A DNA stretch of 64,000 bases from Nitrosomonas sp. Is79A3. Lineage in GTDB: Bacteria > Pseudomonadota > Gammaproteobacteria > Burkholderiales > Nitrosomonadaceae. The translations under genes and the position numbers were made by a program. How positions within the stretch are numbered: position 1 is the first letter of the stretch; the number at the start of each line of letters is the position of its first letter. Below the pieces are notes generated by a model. It worked only from the letters and a program-made list of their open reading frames with translations, searched no databases and was not told the DNA's origin. The stretch is taken from positions 682,001-746,000 of the forward strand of contig NC_015731.1 in assembly GCF_000219585.1 (NCBI RefSeq), read 5' to 3'. Shown one piece after another: positions 9,209-18,766 of this stretch.

Positions 9209-10411
9209 CAGGGCAATCGGGCTAAAAGAGGCTTGAAAACAGAAACAAGATGAGGTATTAGCTTTATCATTTTGATTTCAAATGATAGAGAAACCGATAG
9301 CGTCAATTATCCATCACTTTTCAAGCATTGAAGACCCGAGAGTAGACAGGCAAAAGAAACACCAGTTACAGGATATATTTTTTATCGCCTTATGCGCTGT
9401 TATCTGTGGGGCGGACAATTGGGTGGCTATTGAAGAATTTGGCAAAGCCAAGATAGACTGGTTCACTAAATTGCTTGGTTTGCAGCATGGGATACCCGCG
9501 CATGATACCTTTGGAGATGTTTTTGCAGCGATAGACAATGAACAGTTTGGCGAGTGTTTTTCCAACTGGGTGTCTGACTTAGCCAGTCTGACTGAAGGAG
9601 AAGTCATTGCAATTGATGGTAAATGCTTAAGGCGTAGCATTGATAAGGCTTCAAGAAAGGCAGCTATCCATATGGTCAGTGCATGGGCGCAGCACAATAG
9701 CCTGGTCTTGGGTCAGGTTAAAGTGGACAATAAATCCAATGAAATTACGGCCATTCCCAAGCTGTTATCGCGACTGAATATTGCAGGAAGTGTGATTACA
9801 GTTGATGCCATGGGTTGCCAGAAAAGAATTGCTCAGCAGATTATTCAACAAGGTGGCGATTATGTCTTGAGCCTGAAGGGCAACCAGGGTAACTTACATG
9901 AAGATGTTGCCACGTATTTTACCTCGCAGTTATCGCCTGAAGCCGCCATGGTGACTGTTGATGGGGATCATGGACGCATTGAAACACGTACTATCTGTGT
10001 GACAGATGAGATCGCATGGTTAAAAGAACGTCATGCTTGGGCAGGACTACAAAGTATCATTGCGGTTACAGCAACAAGAGAATCAGAAAATAGAATCACC
10101 GGGGAAACGCGTTATTTCATCAGTAGTCTGAGCGCCAATAATCCGGCTAAACTGGAACATGCTGTTCGCGCTCATTGGGCTATCGAGAACAATTTACATT
10201 GGGTGCTTGATATTGCTTTTGATGAAGATAGCAACCGGACACGCAAAGGCCATAGTGCAGCCAATCTTGCCACTATCAGACATATTGCTTTAAACCTGAT
10301 AAATAAAGAAAAAATATCAAAAGTCGGTGTAAAAATAAAACGATTAAAGGCCGGTTGGAATAATGATTATTTGCTCCGCATTATTGGAGTAATTTAAGCC
10401 CGATTGCCCTG
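9209..10411 (+). mobile_element. ISAs1-family insertion sequence, complete
   Basis: The 1203-bp element is bounded by a perfect 15-bp terminal inverted repeat, CAGGGCAATCGGGCT at 9209-9223 and its complement at 10397-10411. It encloses one full-length transposase gene and is flanked by 10-bp direct repeats. All parts expected of an active copy are present. It separates ribF from the slmA-like gene. Confidence 0.93.
9282..10397 (+). CDS. ISAs1-family transposase
   Basis: This is a 371-residue DDE transposase. The N-terminal DDE_Tnp_1-associated segment (HHFSSIEDPRVDRQKKHQLQ) is typical of ISAs1 proteins. Catalytic acidic residues are plausible in EVIAIDGKCLRRS and VITVDAMGCQ. The C-terminal HWAIENNLHWVLDIAFDED supplies the Glu. 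The stop codon lies partly inside the right inverted repeat. No frameshift or internal stop is seen, so the enzyme is probably functional. Confidence 0.95.
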   Translation: MIEKPIASIIHHFSSIEDPRVDRQKKHQLQDIFFIALCAVICGADNWVAIEEFGKAKIDWFTKLLGLQHGIPAHDTFGDVFAAIDNEQFGECFSNWVSDLASLTEGEVIAIDGKCLRRSIDKASRKAAIHMVSAWAQHNSLVLGQVKVDNKSNEITAIPKLLSRLNIAGSVITVDAMGCQKRIAQQIIQQGGDYVLSLKGNQGNLHEDVATYFTSQLSPEAAMVTVDGDHGRIETRTICVTDEIAWLKERHAWAGLQSIIAVTATRESENRITGETRYFISSLSANNPAKLEHAVRAHWAIENNLHWVLDIAFDEDSNRTRKGHSAANLATIRHIALNLINKEKISKVGVKIKRLKAGWNNDYLLRIIGVI

Positions 10412-10421
10412 TGGTTATTAT
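10412..10421. repeat. Target-site duplication, right copy
   Basis: TGGTTATTAT follows the right inverted repeat immediately and matches 9199-9208 base for base. Confidence 0.9.
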
Positions 10422-10563
10422 GACTATTGATTTCGAATGACTATTGAGTATTTGCCAAATAGTCCAACTGTGAGTAATCTGAATAAAACTAGAATAGTTT
10501 TTGCGCCGGTCTGTTAATTTGTTATATTCCATCTATTGCCTTTGTTTCTTTGCGGTTACCCAA

Positions 10564-11166
10564 TTGAAGCCTTCATATCAGCCAAAAAAATCCAGTGAAA
10601 GAGAAGATCAGATCCTACAGGCGTTGGCCAGGATGCTGGAGTATCCGCAGAGAAAAAGGATTACTACCGCAGCGTTAGCCGCTCAGCTGGAAATTTCAGA
10701 ATCATCTCTGTATCGCTGCTTTTCTAATAAGTCGCAGATGTTTGAAGCTTTGATTGAATTTATTGAGCGAACATTGTTTGTGCTGATTAACAAAATTCTG
10801 CAAGAGGAAAATTGTGGCATAAAGCAGATCGAAAAATTATTGTTATTGTTATTAGGTTTTTCACAAAAAAATCCGGGCATGACGCGTATCTTGATCGGTG
10901 ATGTGCTGGTGAATGAGAATGAACATTTGCAGTTACGTATTAATCAGTTGCATGATCGGTTGGAAGCTACTTTAAAGCAGGCGTTACGGTTTGCTGTTAG
11001 CGAGCAACAAATAAAAACCAATTTTGATGCTGCTGCGCAAGCCAATTTATTCATGTGCTTTGTTGTTGGCCGCTGGTATCAGTTTGTGAAAAGTGAGTTC
11101 AGGCGTGATCCACTTGCAAACTGGGAGGTGCAGAGGCTGAATTTACTTCCTGCAGAACTTCGCTAA
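10564..11166 (+). CDS. slmA: TetR-family nucleoid-occlusion factor, SlmA-like
   Basis: The protein is ~200 residues with an N-terminal TetR helix-turn-helix (RITTAALAAQLEISESSLYRCF). It also has SlmA/Ttk-specific segments: MFEALIEFIERTLF, LLLLLLGFSQKNPGMTRILIGD and the C-terminal FVKSEFRRDP. SlmA binds DNA sites around the chromosome and blocks FtsZ ring assembly over the nucleoid. No ATG fits. I take the TTG at 10564, which gives 200 residues, close to the ~198 of the E. coli protein; the open frame runs back to 10501. A general TetR repressor role cannot be excluded. Confidence 0.75.
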   Translation: MKPSYQPKKSSEREDQILQALARMLEYPQRKRITTAALAAQLEISESSLYRCFSNKSQMFEALIEFIERTLFVLINKILQEENCGIKQIEKLLLLLLGFSQKNPGMTRILIGDVLVNENEHLQLRINQLHDRLEATLKQALRFAVSEQQIKTNFDAAAQANLFMCFVVGRWYQFVKSEFRRDPLANWEVQRLNLLPAELR

Positions 11167-11187
11167 AGCAAAAAAATCAACGGCTCA

Positions 11188-11961
11188 TTAGACATCAGTA
11201 TCAGCAGATACTGATGAATGACACACCGAACAGGCTGGATCTTTGTGCAGCTTGATTGTGCGCCAATTCATGGTGAGGCTATCTAATAACAGCAATCTGC
11301 CATTCAGACTTTCTCCAATATTTAACAGGATTTTTAGTGTCTCTGCAGCCTGCATGCAGCCGATAATCCCTACCAGCGGCGAGAATACGCCCATGATTGC
11401 ACAAGGCATATCTTCCTGTTCTCCGTAGATAATGGGATATAAACAGTGATAACAAGGGCTGTCGGCATGGCGCAAATCAAATGTGCTGACTTGACCATCA
11501 AAACGTACTACAGCACCGGAAATCAAAGGTTTCTTTTGAGTAACACAAGCTTGATTAACGGCATAGCGGGTGCTGAAGTTATCGCTGGCGTCGACTACGG
11601 CATCCACTCCTGTGACAAGTTGTAATAGTTTTGTCGTGCCGGCGTGTTCCTGGATTGCGAGGACGCTGACTTCCGGATTAATTCTGTTGAGTGTTTGCTT
11701 TGCTGAGAGGACTTTTGCTAGGCCGATTGAATTGCTGTCATGGATAATTTGCCGCTGTAAGTTGGTAAGATCAACCTGATCACCATCACAAATGATCAGG
11801 TTACCTACTCCACTGGCAGCAAGATACAGCGCTATAGGAGAACTTAAACCGCCAGCGCCGACAATTAATACACGTGCGTGATTGAGTTTCTCCTGCCCCG
11901 CAATATCAATTTGCGGGAGCAGGATATGACGGCTATACCGAAGTAACTGGTTATCATTCAC
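11188..11961 (-). CDS. moeB: MoeB/ThiF/HesA-family E1-like adenylyltransferase
   Basis: This 257-residue enzyme adenylates the C-terminal Gly of a sulfur-carrier protein (MoaD or ThiS). It shows the N-terminal RYSRHILLPQ, the nucleotide loop VLIVGAGGLSSP, the acidic GDQVDLTNLQRQ and two zinc-binding pairs (CYHC, CSVC). The start is GTG at 11961 with an AAGGA site. It starts 12 bp after ctpA on the same strand, so envC-ctpA-moeB are likely one transcript. MoeB and ThiF cannot be separated from the sequence alone. Confidence 0.9.
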   Translation of the reverse strand: MNDNQLLRYSRHILLPQIDIAGQEKLNHARVLIVGAGGLSSPIALYLAASGVGNLIICDGDQVDLTNLQRQIIHDSNSIGLAKVLSAKQTLNRINPEVSVLAIQEHAGTTKLLQLVTGVDAVVDASDNFSTRYAVNQACVTQKKPLISGAVVRFDGQVSTFDLRHADSPCYHCLYPIIYGEQEDMPCAIMGVFSPLVGIIGCMQAAETLKILLNIGESLNGRLLLLDSLTMNWRTIKLHKDPACSVCHSSVSADTDV

Positions 11962-11973
11962 GATCCTTGTGAA

Positions 11974-13404
11974 TCAGCTATCGCTTTCATCGGTCTTTTT
12001 TTCAGGTGGTGCAGTAATACCCTTAAAGTAATTCATGGCTTGTGTTAGTAAAAGATCATCTGCAGAGCCAAATTCGATAGGGGTTCTATCTTTCTTGTCT
12101 TTAGCCTTATTTGCTTTTTTCTTGCTTACAGGTTTTTGAACTGCTTTGTCTGTATCAGAGTCCGTTTTTTTTGTTTCCGTTTTTTTACCGCTCGATAGAT
12201 GGCGATTCAGATCTGCTTCACGCAGGCGCTGATCATCACCACTATCGGCTTCATCCAGAATATCGGGAGTAATTCCTTTTGCCTGGATCGATTGGCCATT
12301 GGGGGTATAGTAGCGCGCGGTAGTTAATTTGATCGCTGTATTATTTCCTAATGGTAATATCGTTTGAACAGAGCCTTTACCAAACGTTTGCGATCCCATG
12401 ACTACAGAGCGTTTATGATCTTGCAAGGCGCCTGCTACAATTTCTGATGCTGAAGCAGAACCTCCGTTGACCAATGTAATCATCGGTACGGTTTTGACTT
12501 CAGAAGGAAGATCCTTTAAATAATCTTCATCAGGTCCTCGCAGATAATACTCAGGATTGGCGTGCAATTTCATTTTCGCATCGGGACTGCGTCCTTCCGT
12601 GTATACAACCAGTGCATTTTCTGGCAGAAAAGCGGCTGATACAGCGACAGCACCATTCAGTAATCCACCTGGATCATTGCGCAGATCCAGTATTAGTCCT
12701 TTCATAGATCCAGTATTTTCTGCAAAAAGTGTCCTAATCGCTTGCGCGAGATTCTCGCCGGTTTGTTCTTGAAACTGTGTGATGCGGATATACGCATACC
12801 CAGGCTCGATCATTTTCGATTTGACACTCTGGATTTTTATGATGTCACGCACTAGATTAAACACCAGCGGTTCTGTTTCACCTTCCCGCACAATGGTAAT
12901 CTTTATGGAAGTATTCGGTTTGCCACGCATGAGTTTAATTGCATCATTCAGTGTCATGCCTTTTACAACGGTGTCATCCAGTTTAACTATTAAATCGCCG
13001 GTTTTGATACCTGCACGAAATGCGGGAGTATCTTCAATTGGTGAAATTACTTTTACGACGCCGTCTTCCATGGTGACCTGGATGCCTAAACCGCCGAATT
13101 CACCTTGCGTTCCGATTTGTAGTTCCTTGTAATCGTCTTTGTCGAGGTAGGATGAATGGGGATCCAATCCGACCAGCATGCCATTGATAGCTTCAGTAAT
13201 CAGTTTTTTGTCTTCCACAGATTCGACATAATCACTTTTGATGCGACCGAATACCTGAGCGAATGTACGTAATTCTTCGATCGGCAGCGGATGGATCGCC
13301 TCGATATTATCTTTCTTGGCAATAGCAGAGAAATTCAAACTGAGCATTATTCCAGCGATTGCGCCAATTAGAATTAAACCTGTTTTCTTGACTACGTTAC
13401 TCAT
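11974..13404 (-). CDS. ctpA: Carboxyl-terminal processing protease (S41)
   Basis: This is a periplasmic serine protease of 476 residues with an N-terminal signal/anchor segment. A PDZ domain spans ~90-170 (GGLGIQVTMEDGVVKVI), followed by the S41 domain. The catalytic dyad is visible: Ser in GGSASASEIVAGAL and Lys in GSQTFGKGSVQT. After the protease domain is a Lys-rich low-complexity tail (KKKANKAKDKKD) and a short end segment. Such Ctps often act on cell-wall hydrolases, and the upstream gene is envC, a hydrolase activator, so a shared cell-wall role is plausible. The ATG at 13404 has a GGAG site. Confidence 0.95.
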   Translation of the reverse strand: MSNVVKKTGLILIGAIAGIMLSLNFSAIAKKDNIEAIHPLPIEELRTFAQVFGRIKSDYVESVEDKKLITEAINGMLVGLDPHSSYLDKDDYKELQIGTQGEFGGLGIQVTMEDGVVKVISPIEDTPAFRAGIKTGDLIVKLDDTVVKGMTLNDAIKLMRGKPNTSIKITIVREGETEPLVFNLVRDIIKIQSVKSKMIEPGYAYIRITQFQEQTGENLAQAIRTLFAENTGSMKGLILDLRNDPGGLLNGAVAVSAAFLPENALVVYTEGRSPDAKMKLHANPEYYLRGPDEDYLKDLPSEVKTVPMITLVNGGSASASEIVAGALQDHKRSVVMGSQTFGKGSVQTILPLGNNTAIKLTTARYYTPNGQSIQAKGITPDILDEADSGDDQRLREADLNRHLSSGKKTETKKTDSDTDKAVQKPVSKKKANKAKDKKDRTPIEFGSADDLLLTQAMNYFKGITAPPEKKTDESDS

Positions 13405-13450
13405 TATGCTATCTCCGCACTGATCAAAATTATGTAAATGGCCGCTACGT

Positions 13451-14695
13451 TTATTCTATTTTTATCCACGTCAAAGGGTCAAACGGCTTACCTCCATGAC
13501 GAAGTTCAAAGTATAAACCTGAATCTGCATTACCACCGCTATTTCCAACTGTTGCAATCGTATCGCCGCTACGAATAGTATCACCCACTTGTTTATGGAG
13601 TGTTGCGTTGTTGCCATAAAGACTCATATAGTTGTTTCCATGATCCAGAATTATCAGATTGCCAAAACCTCGCAACCAGTCTGCAAATACCACTCTACCA
13701 CCTGAGATGGCTTTAACATCACTTCCATCGGGTGATTGAATGAACAGTCCTTTCCATGAAACATACTTACCTGAGCGTTGACCACCAAAAGTGTTCACAA
13801 GTTTCCCTCGCACGGGTAAATTTAATTTGCCTTTAAGCGTTGAGAATGGAGAACCTGTCGTAGAAGCATCTGGGAGCTTATTGTTAATCAATGTGCTCGT
13901 AGATTTTTCTTGAACAAGTAATTTATTTATCTCATCAACTAAATTGGTTATGCGCTTTTCATCACTCTCGAGTTTATTAATTTCACGTTGCTGTTGGGTA
14001 ATTTGACCAGATACCTGCGAGAGTATAATCTGGTGTTTGGCTTTTTCTTGCTCAAGTTTTTTACGTTGACTGAAATACTCGGCTTGATTAGCAGTGATTT
14101 CTTCTTTTTTTTGACGGCTGGTTTGCGTTAGTGTCTCAATTTCATCTTGATCATTCTGAAGATTCTTGATAATACCCGAAAGAGTAAGTGAAAGTTGCTG
14201 ATAATAATAGATATCCCGTGCAATCTGATTAGGGTTTTGCTGATTTAACACTAATCTTAAATAATCTTGCTGCCCCCCAACATATTGTTGATAGAGCAAT
14301 CTTTCTAATTGATTTCGTTCTGATTCGATTTTGCTTCTGATTTGATTGTGTTGTATTTGCAGTTGCTTGTATTCTTCATTGGCTTGGCGGTCAGTCTCAA
14401 TGAGCTTGCTCAATCTGTGCGTGATATTGCTGATTGCACGCTCAGTTTCTTGTAATGTATCCGTTGTGTCCTGTTTTAACGCTTCCTTGTTTGTTAAATC
14501 TTTTTGCAGGGATTGGATGCGTTCACGCAACAGCTTAAGATTCTCTTGATTGTTCGAAAATGCTGAGAGCGGACAGAAAAAGATCAAAACGCATATCATC
14601 AGCATCAACTGAATATATCGTATAGAGATAAAATTAAACGTATCAACTTCCAGATTGGTATGATTTATTCGAAATAGTGTATGGTTTACACTCAT
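13451..14695 (-). CDS. envC: Murein hydrolase activator, EnvC-like (M23 fold)
   Basis: The 414-residue protein has a hydrophobic export segment (~30-48), long coiled coils (~50-260) and a C-terminal LytM/M23 domain (GGRVVFADWLRGFGNLIILDHG ... YFELRHGGKPFDP). The first metal-binding motif (HxxxD) of active M23 peptidases is absent: the corresponding stretch reads RSGKYVSWKGLF. This is as in EnvC, which activates amidases and does not cleave peptidoglycan itself. It is upstream of ctpA by 46 bp. The start at 14695 has no strong Shine-Dalgarno; an internal Met before the hydrophobic segment is an alternative. Confidence 0.88.
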   Translation of the reverse strand: MSVNHTLFRINHTNLEVDTFNFISIRYIQLMLMICVLIFFCPLSAFSNNQENLKLLRERIQSLQKDLTNKEALKQDTTDTLQETERAISNITHRLSKLIETDRQANEEYKQLQIQHNQIRSKIESERNQLERLLYQQYVGGQQDYLRLVLNQQNPNQIARDIYYYQQLSLTLSGIIKNLQNDQDEIETLTQTSRQKKEEITANQAEYFSQRKKLEQEKAKHQIILSQVSGQITQQQREINKLESDEKRITNLVDEINKLLVQEKSTSTLINNKLPDASTTGSPFSTLKGKLNLPVRGKLVNTFGGQRSGKYVSWKGLFIQSPDGSDVKAISGGRVVFADWLRGFGNLIILDHGNNYMSLYGNNATLHKQVGDTIRSGDTIATVGNSGGNADSGLYFELRHGGKPFDPLTWIKIE

Positions 14696-14721
14696 ATCTG
14701 AATAAGTGAATTAGTTGTGCC

Positions 14722-15471
14722 CTAAACTGCTGACTTACCCTGATTAGCTACAATTTGCATGGCTTCCTGAATTTTGTTCTGATTCCCTAAATAATAACTC
14801 CTGATCGGCTTCATATTATCATCTAATTCATAAACTAACGGGATGCCGGTTGGAATGTTGCAGTTTAAGATCTCTTCATCAGAGATATTATCCAAATACT
14901 TAACCAGTGCTCTTAAAGAATTTCCATGTGCAGCAATGATAACGCTTTTTCCAGACTGAACTTGAGGTGCTATAACCGCATTCCAATAGGGTAAAAATCT
15001 TGCGACCGTATCTTTTAGGCACTCGGTCAAAGGTATATCCTCAGACGCTAAGTCTTTATATCGCGGATCAGTGCCAGCATAGCGTTCATCATCGGTGGTT
15101 AATGCGGGCGGCCTGACATCATAGCTTCTTCGCCATATTAAAACTTGCTCATCGCCATATTCGGCTGCAGTTTCGGCTTTGTTCAAACCTTGTAGAGCGC
15201 CATAATGACGTTCATTTAATCGCCAAGTGTGTTGTATGGGAATCCACATTTGGTTCATTTCATCAAGCACTACCCATAAGGTGCGAATGGCGCGTTTGAG
15301 AACTGACGTATACGCGACATCAAATGCAAACCCTTGCTCGTGTAGAAGCTGCCCGGCATTTTGCGCTTCCTGCAAGCCTTTAGGTGTTAAATCAACATCT
15401 GTCCAGCCAGTAAATCTATTTTCTTTATTCCAGGTACTTTCTCCATGACGCAGGAGAACAATTTTTTTCAT
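14722..15471 (-). CDS. gpmA: 2,3-bisphosphoglycerate-dependent phosphoglycerate mutase
   Basis: This glycolytic enzyme interconverts 3- and 2-phosphoglycerate. I start at the ATG at 15471 (249 residues, the family length) because [15 protein letters not shown] is the standard N-terminus and AAGG precedes it. The phosphohistidine is in LLRHGES. The second His lies in [11 protein letters not shown], and RRSYDVRPP is conserved. It is on the minus strand and is separated from the envC gene by ~26 bp, so it could lead that transcript. Confidence 0.97.
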   Translation of the reverse strand: MKKIVLLRHGESTWNKENRFTGWTDVDLTPKGLQEAQNAGQLLHEQGFAFDVAYTSVLKRAIRTLWVVLDEMNQMWIPIQHTWRLNERHYGALQGLNKAETAAEYGDEQVLIWRRSYDVRPPALTTDDERYAGTDPRYKDLASEDIPLTECLKDTVARFLPYWNAVIAPQVQSGKSVIIAAHGNSLRALVKYLDNISDEEILNCNIPTGIPLVYELDDNMKPIRSYYLGNQNKIQEAMQIVANQGKSAV

Positions 15472-15807
15472 AGTGACCTTTTGAAAAGGAGGAGTAAGTT
15501 TCAACAATCAGTGTTAAAAAATATTGATATTTTATTATATTTTTAACTGCAAACACAGTATCCGGCTGATTCTTTTGTGCGAATAAAAGATAAGTAAGGT
15601 ACTTTTTGTGAAAAATGATGACTGATTTTTGTTTTTACTGTGAATAGCTGATAAAACAGATTGGGTATAATTAATTCCAGGATTAATTACTATTAATCGA
15701 TACGCATAATGTTATTATGCGTGGGCTTTAACGGCAGGATCAAGGAAATCCCGTAATTTTCCAGTTTCTGATAAAATTAACATTTAAAAAAACAGAATAA
15801 AGCTTAT
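15472..15807. promoter_or_regulatory. Divergent regulatory region gpmA / rhodanese-secB operon
   Basis: This 336-bp AT-rich spacer lies between two divergent transcripts, so it must hold promoters for both. Visible features are a TATAAT-like hexamer at 15665-15670, an AT-rich imperfect palindrome around 15668-15690, and a 9-bp perfect stem (ACGCATAAT) at 15702-15710/15714-15722 with a 3-nt loop. No riboswitch was recognised. Confidence 0.4.
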
Positions 15808-16242
15808 ATGGAATTATCATTACTTCAAGATCATTTTCTTCTTAGATTAGAAAATTTCCTCTTTCTTATAACAGCAATAATCAGTGGCTTATTATTGCTG
15901 TTGCCCTTGGTAACGCGTCGTGGTATCAAAGAAATCGACACGCTTGCGGCCGTGCAACTGATAAATTACCAGGATGCATTGGTGCTGGATGTCCGTGATG
16001 ATAGCGAGTATGCGGTAGGTCATTTGCCGAATTCAAAACATATTCCATCCGAAAAGATTGAGGAACGTTGGGTAGAACTACAAAAATATAAGGAAAAACC
16101 CATTTTGGTGATATACCCTGGTGGTATTCGATCCAATCATGCCAGTTTGGTTCTAAGGAAGAACGGCTTCCCTCAAGTGATTAACCTCATGGGTGGTATT
16201 GACTCCTGGAAGCGTGCGGGCTTGCCTATGGTTAAGCGATAG
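15808..16242 (+). CDS. Membrane-anchored rhodanese-like protein without the catalytic Cys
   Basis: The 144-residue protein has one N-terminal membrane segment (~15-37) and a rhodanese domain (~45-142). The domain has LVLDVRDDSEYAVGHLPNSKHIP and the closing LMGGIDSWKRAGLP. The active-site loop, normally C-R-x-G-x-R-S, reads IYPGGIRSN, so the sulfur-carrying Cys is replaced by Tyr and sulfurtransferase activity is unlikely. Rhodanese, grxC and secB in this order are common in betaproteobacteria. grxC starts 8 bp downstream. A binding or regulatory role is inferred. Confidence 0.85.
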   Translation: MELSLLQDHFLLRLENFLFLITAIISGLLLLLPLVTRRGIKEIDTLAAVQLINYQDALVLDVRDDSEYAVGHLPNSKHIPSEKIEERWVELQKYKEKPILVIYPGGIRSNHASLVLRKNGFPQVINLMGGIDSWKRAGLPMVKR

Positions 16243-16250
16243 AGAGCTAA

Positions 16251-16508
16251 ATGCCCAAGGTTATTATGTACACAACGGGTTTTTGTCCTTACTGCAAAAT
16301 GGCAGAGAGCTTGTTGCGCTCAAAAGGGGTTCAGGAAATTGAAAAAATACGTATTGATCTTGAGCCGGCTCAGCGTGCTGAGATGATGGGTAAAACAGGC
16401 CGCCGCACTGTTCCACAGATTTACATTGGTGAAAGACATGTGGGCGGGTATGATGATTTGACGCAACTGGATCGCAAAGGCGAATTGGCAGCATTGCTGG
16501 CAACTTGA
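16251..16508 (+). CDS. grxC: Glutaredoxin 3
   Basis: This 85-residue dithiol glutaredoxin reduces disulfides with glutathione. The redox site is CPYC in [12 protein letters not shown]. The cis-Pro motif [17 protein letters not shown], with the GG glutathione-binding pair, is intact. It sits between the rhodanese gene (8 bp upstream) and secB (74 bp downstream) and probably shares their transcript. Confidence 0.97.
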   Translation: MPKVIMYTTGFCPYCKMAESLLRSKGVQEIEKIRIDLEPAQRAEMMGKTGRRTVPQIYIGERHVGGYDDLTQLDRKGELAALLAT

Positions 16509-16581
16509 TCGCAGGATTAAGGTTGATGCGATAACAATTGATGGTATAAAACTTTTTAATTCACTACTGGAAAAAGTCAAT

Positions 16582-17019
16582 ATGAGTGAGCAACAGCAAC
16601 CAGTTTTCGCCATAGAAAAAATCTATGTAAAGGATCTTTCCTTAGAGATTCCCAATGCGCCCAATATCTTTCTCGAAAGGGATACACCTGAAATTAATTT
16701 GCAGCTTGGAACGAAAAGCCAAAGCATTGATGACGGGTTGTATGAGGTGCTATTAACAGTAACGGTAACAGCTAAGATCAAAGACAAAATAATGTTTCTG
16801 GCTGAAGTTCAGCAGGCAGGTATTTTTCGTATTCGTCATGTGCCTGACGGGGATATTGATCCGATACTGGGCATTGGCTGTCCTAATATTCTTTTTCCTT
16901 ATTTACGAGAAACAGTATCGGATGTTGTGACACGAGCTGGATTTCCACCTGTTATTCTTAATCCAGTAAATTTTGAAGCTATCTATCATCAAAAAAGAGC
17001 AGAAACAAACGCGAATTAG
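16582..17019 (+). CDS. secB: Protein-export chaperone SecB
   Basis: This 145-residue tetrameric chaperone keeps preproteins unfolded and hands them to SecA. Recognisable segments are [14 protein letters not shown] near the N-terminus, [26 protein letters not shown] and [16 protein letters not shown]. Length and motif order are normal. Downstream is the SH3 protein gene and then gpsA, the usual secB-gpsA association. Confidence 0.97.
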   Translation: MSEQQQPVFAIEKIYVKDLSLEIPNAPNIFLERDTPEINLQLGTKSQSIDDGLYEVLLTVTVTAKIKDKIMFLAEVQQAGIFRIRHVPDGDIDPILGIGCPNILFPYLRETVSDVVTRAGFPPVILNPVNFEAIYHQKRAETNAN

Positions 17020-17057
17020 AAATACAAAAATCCGGAAACCTGTGGGTGAATATACCA

Positions 17058-17540
17058 ATGAGAAAAAGCCTGCTGATTCAGTCATTCTGGTTAAAAAACA
17101 GCATGCGCGTTTTGCTGACTACTATCTTGTTGTATCTTCCGAGTCATTTGGCTGCAGAGATGGAGTTTTTTTCAATAGCTGAAAATGCAGTTGTTATGTA
17201 TGACGCACCATCGCTCAGAGCCGACAAATTATATGTAGCAAGCCGATATCTTCCGGTAGAAGTTGTAGTGGATGTGGAGGGTTGGGCCAAAGTGCGTGAC
17301 AGTAGCGGGAGTCTTGCCTGGGTTGAAAAGAAAGTTTTAAACCAACAGCGTTATGTTGTCGTGACCGTACCATTAGCTAATATTCACCAATCAGCTGATA
17401 TTAACTCGGAGCTGGTATTTCAAGCCGAGGAAAATATCGTTATGGAATGGATAGACTCTGACGTTAAAGGCTGGGTAAAAGTGCGGCATCTCGATGGGCA
17501 GACTGGCTATGTCAAAGTTAATCAGGTTTGGGGTTCATGA
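17058..17540 (+). CDS. Exported bacterial SH3-domain protein
   Basis: The ~160-residue protein has an N-terminal signal segment and two SH3-like repeats: one around residues 40-95 (YDAPSLRADKLYVASRYLPVEV ... GWAKVRDSSGSLAWVEKK) and a second around 100-158 (NIHQSADINSELVFQAEENI ... GWVKVRHLDGQTGYVK). Such proteins often bind peptidoglycan or act as periplasmic scaffolds. I use the ATG at 17058; an upstream GTG at 17046 and an internal ATG at 17103 are alternatives. Its stop overlaps the gpsA start by four bases (ATGA), pointing to translational coupling. Confidence 0.8.
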   Translation: MRKSLLIQSFWLKNSMRVLLTTILLYLPSHLAAEMEFFSIAENAVVMYDAPSLRADKLYVASRYLPVEVVVDVEGWAKVRDSSGSLAWVEKKVLNQQRYVVVTVPLANIHQSADINSELVFQAEENIVMEWIDSDVKGWVKVRHLDGQTGYVKVNQVWGS

Positions 17541-18529
17541 GAATTGCTGTACTGGGTGCAGGTGCATGGGGTTCGGCATTAGCAATTAGCTTATCTGCAC
17601 GTCATCAGATCAGTTTGTGGTCAAAAGATCCAGATCATGCGATTGAGATGGAAAGGGAGCGTATTAATCAAAGTTTCCTGCCGGGTTATCCTTTGCCCGA
17701 ATCTTTGAAAATCACATCTATACTCAATGAAGCACTTGATACCGCGGAGCTTGCTTTAATTGTAGTACCCATTGCAGGTTTGCGTGAAACTTTGCGTGCT
17801 ATTGCCGCAAGAAAAATCAAGATACCGATCCTATGGGGTTGTAAAGGTTTCGAATCAGAAACCACTTATCTGCCGCACCAAGTTGTCGAAGCAGAATATT
17901 CTGCCATATTGCCGCACTGCGGCGTACTGTCTGGTCCTAGTTTCGCAGAAGAAGTGGCGCAAGGGCTGCCAACCGCTTTGACGCTGGCATCCAAAGATGT
18001 TGATTTTTCCAGCAAAATAGCAGCTGAATTGCATAGTTCGAGGCTACGTATTTATACCAGTCAAGATGTGGTCGGTGTGGAAACAGGTGGTGCGATAAAG
18101 AACGTAATCACCATCGCTGCGGGTATTTCTGATGGAATTGGATTTGGACATAATGCACGTGCAGCACTGATTACGCGTGGATTGATGGAAATTACCCGTT
18201 TAGGACTTGGTTTAGGCGGGAGTATGAAAACTTTTATGGGGCTGGCTGGGGTTGGTGATTTAATTCTGACGAGTACCGGTGATTTATCTCGAAATAGGAA
18301 AGTGGGATTGATGCTGGCTGAAGGGAAATCATTGAATGATATTTTGAATGAACTCGGGCATGTTGCTGAAGGCGTGCACACGGCACAATCAGTATTAAAA
18401 CTCGGTGATCGATTGAATATAGAAATGCCGATTACACAAGCAGTCTGTAGTATTTTGCATGAGGGTGTGTCAGCCCGGACAGCCGTCGAAGTGTTGCTAA
18501 ATCGCGAACAAAAAACAGAAATTTATTAA
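17537..18529 (+). CDS. gpsA: Glycerol-3-phosphate dehydrogenase (NAD(P)+)
   Basis: The 330-residue enzyme makes sn-glycerol-3-phosphate for phospholipid synthesis. The N-terminal Rossmann motif is MRIAVLGAGAWGSALA. The catalytic Lys lies in ETGGAIKNVITIAAGI, and GLAGVGDLILTSTGDLSRNRKVG is the C-terminal signature. The start overlaps the SH3 gene stop (ATGA at 17537-17540). Confidence 0.98.
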   Translation: MRIAVLGAGAWGSALAISLSARHQISLWSKDPDHAIEMERERINQSFLPGYPLPESLKITSILNEALDTAELALIVVPIAGLRETLRAIAARKIKIPILWGCKGFESETTYLPHQVVEAEYSAILPHCGVLSGPSFAEEVAQGLPTALTLASKDVDFSSKIAAELHSSRLRIYTSQDVVGVETGGAIKNVITIAAGISDGIGFGHNARAALITRGLMEITRLGLGLGGSMKTFMGLAGVGDLILTSTGDLSRNRKVGLMLAEGKSLNDILNELGHVAEGVHTAQSVLKLGDRLNIEMPITQAVCSILHEGVSARTAVEVLLNREQKTEIY

Positions 18530-18766
18530 TACAAAATTGACATAAGGAACTTCATGTAGTTTCTATTTTGTGTGATTAGTTAGTTGTTTTTATGAAATTT
18601 TGTAGTTCATTTGGATAACTTGCTTCTGTTAAACCGTCTGATTAGTCAGATAAATGATGTGGCAGGAAGGCCTTAATTCGCTTGACCAGGCGTTGGCAGC
18701 TTGATATAAGAGCGACTGCAGTACTTGCTTGTGATTTAATTACCATTAACTTAGAAGGGGAATTAT

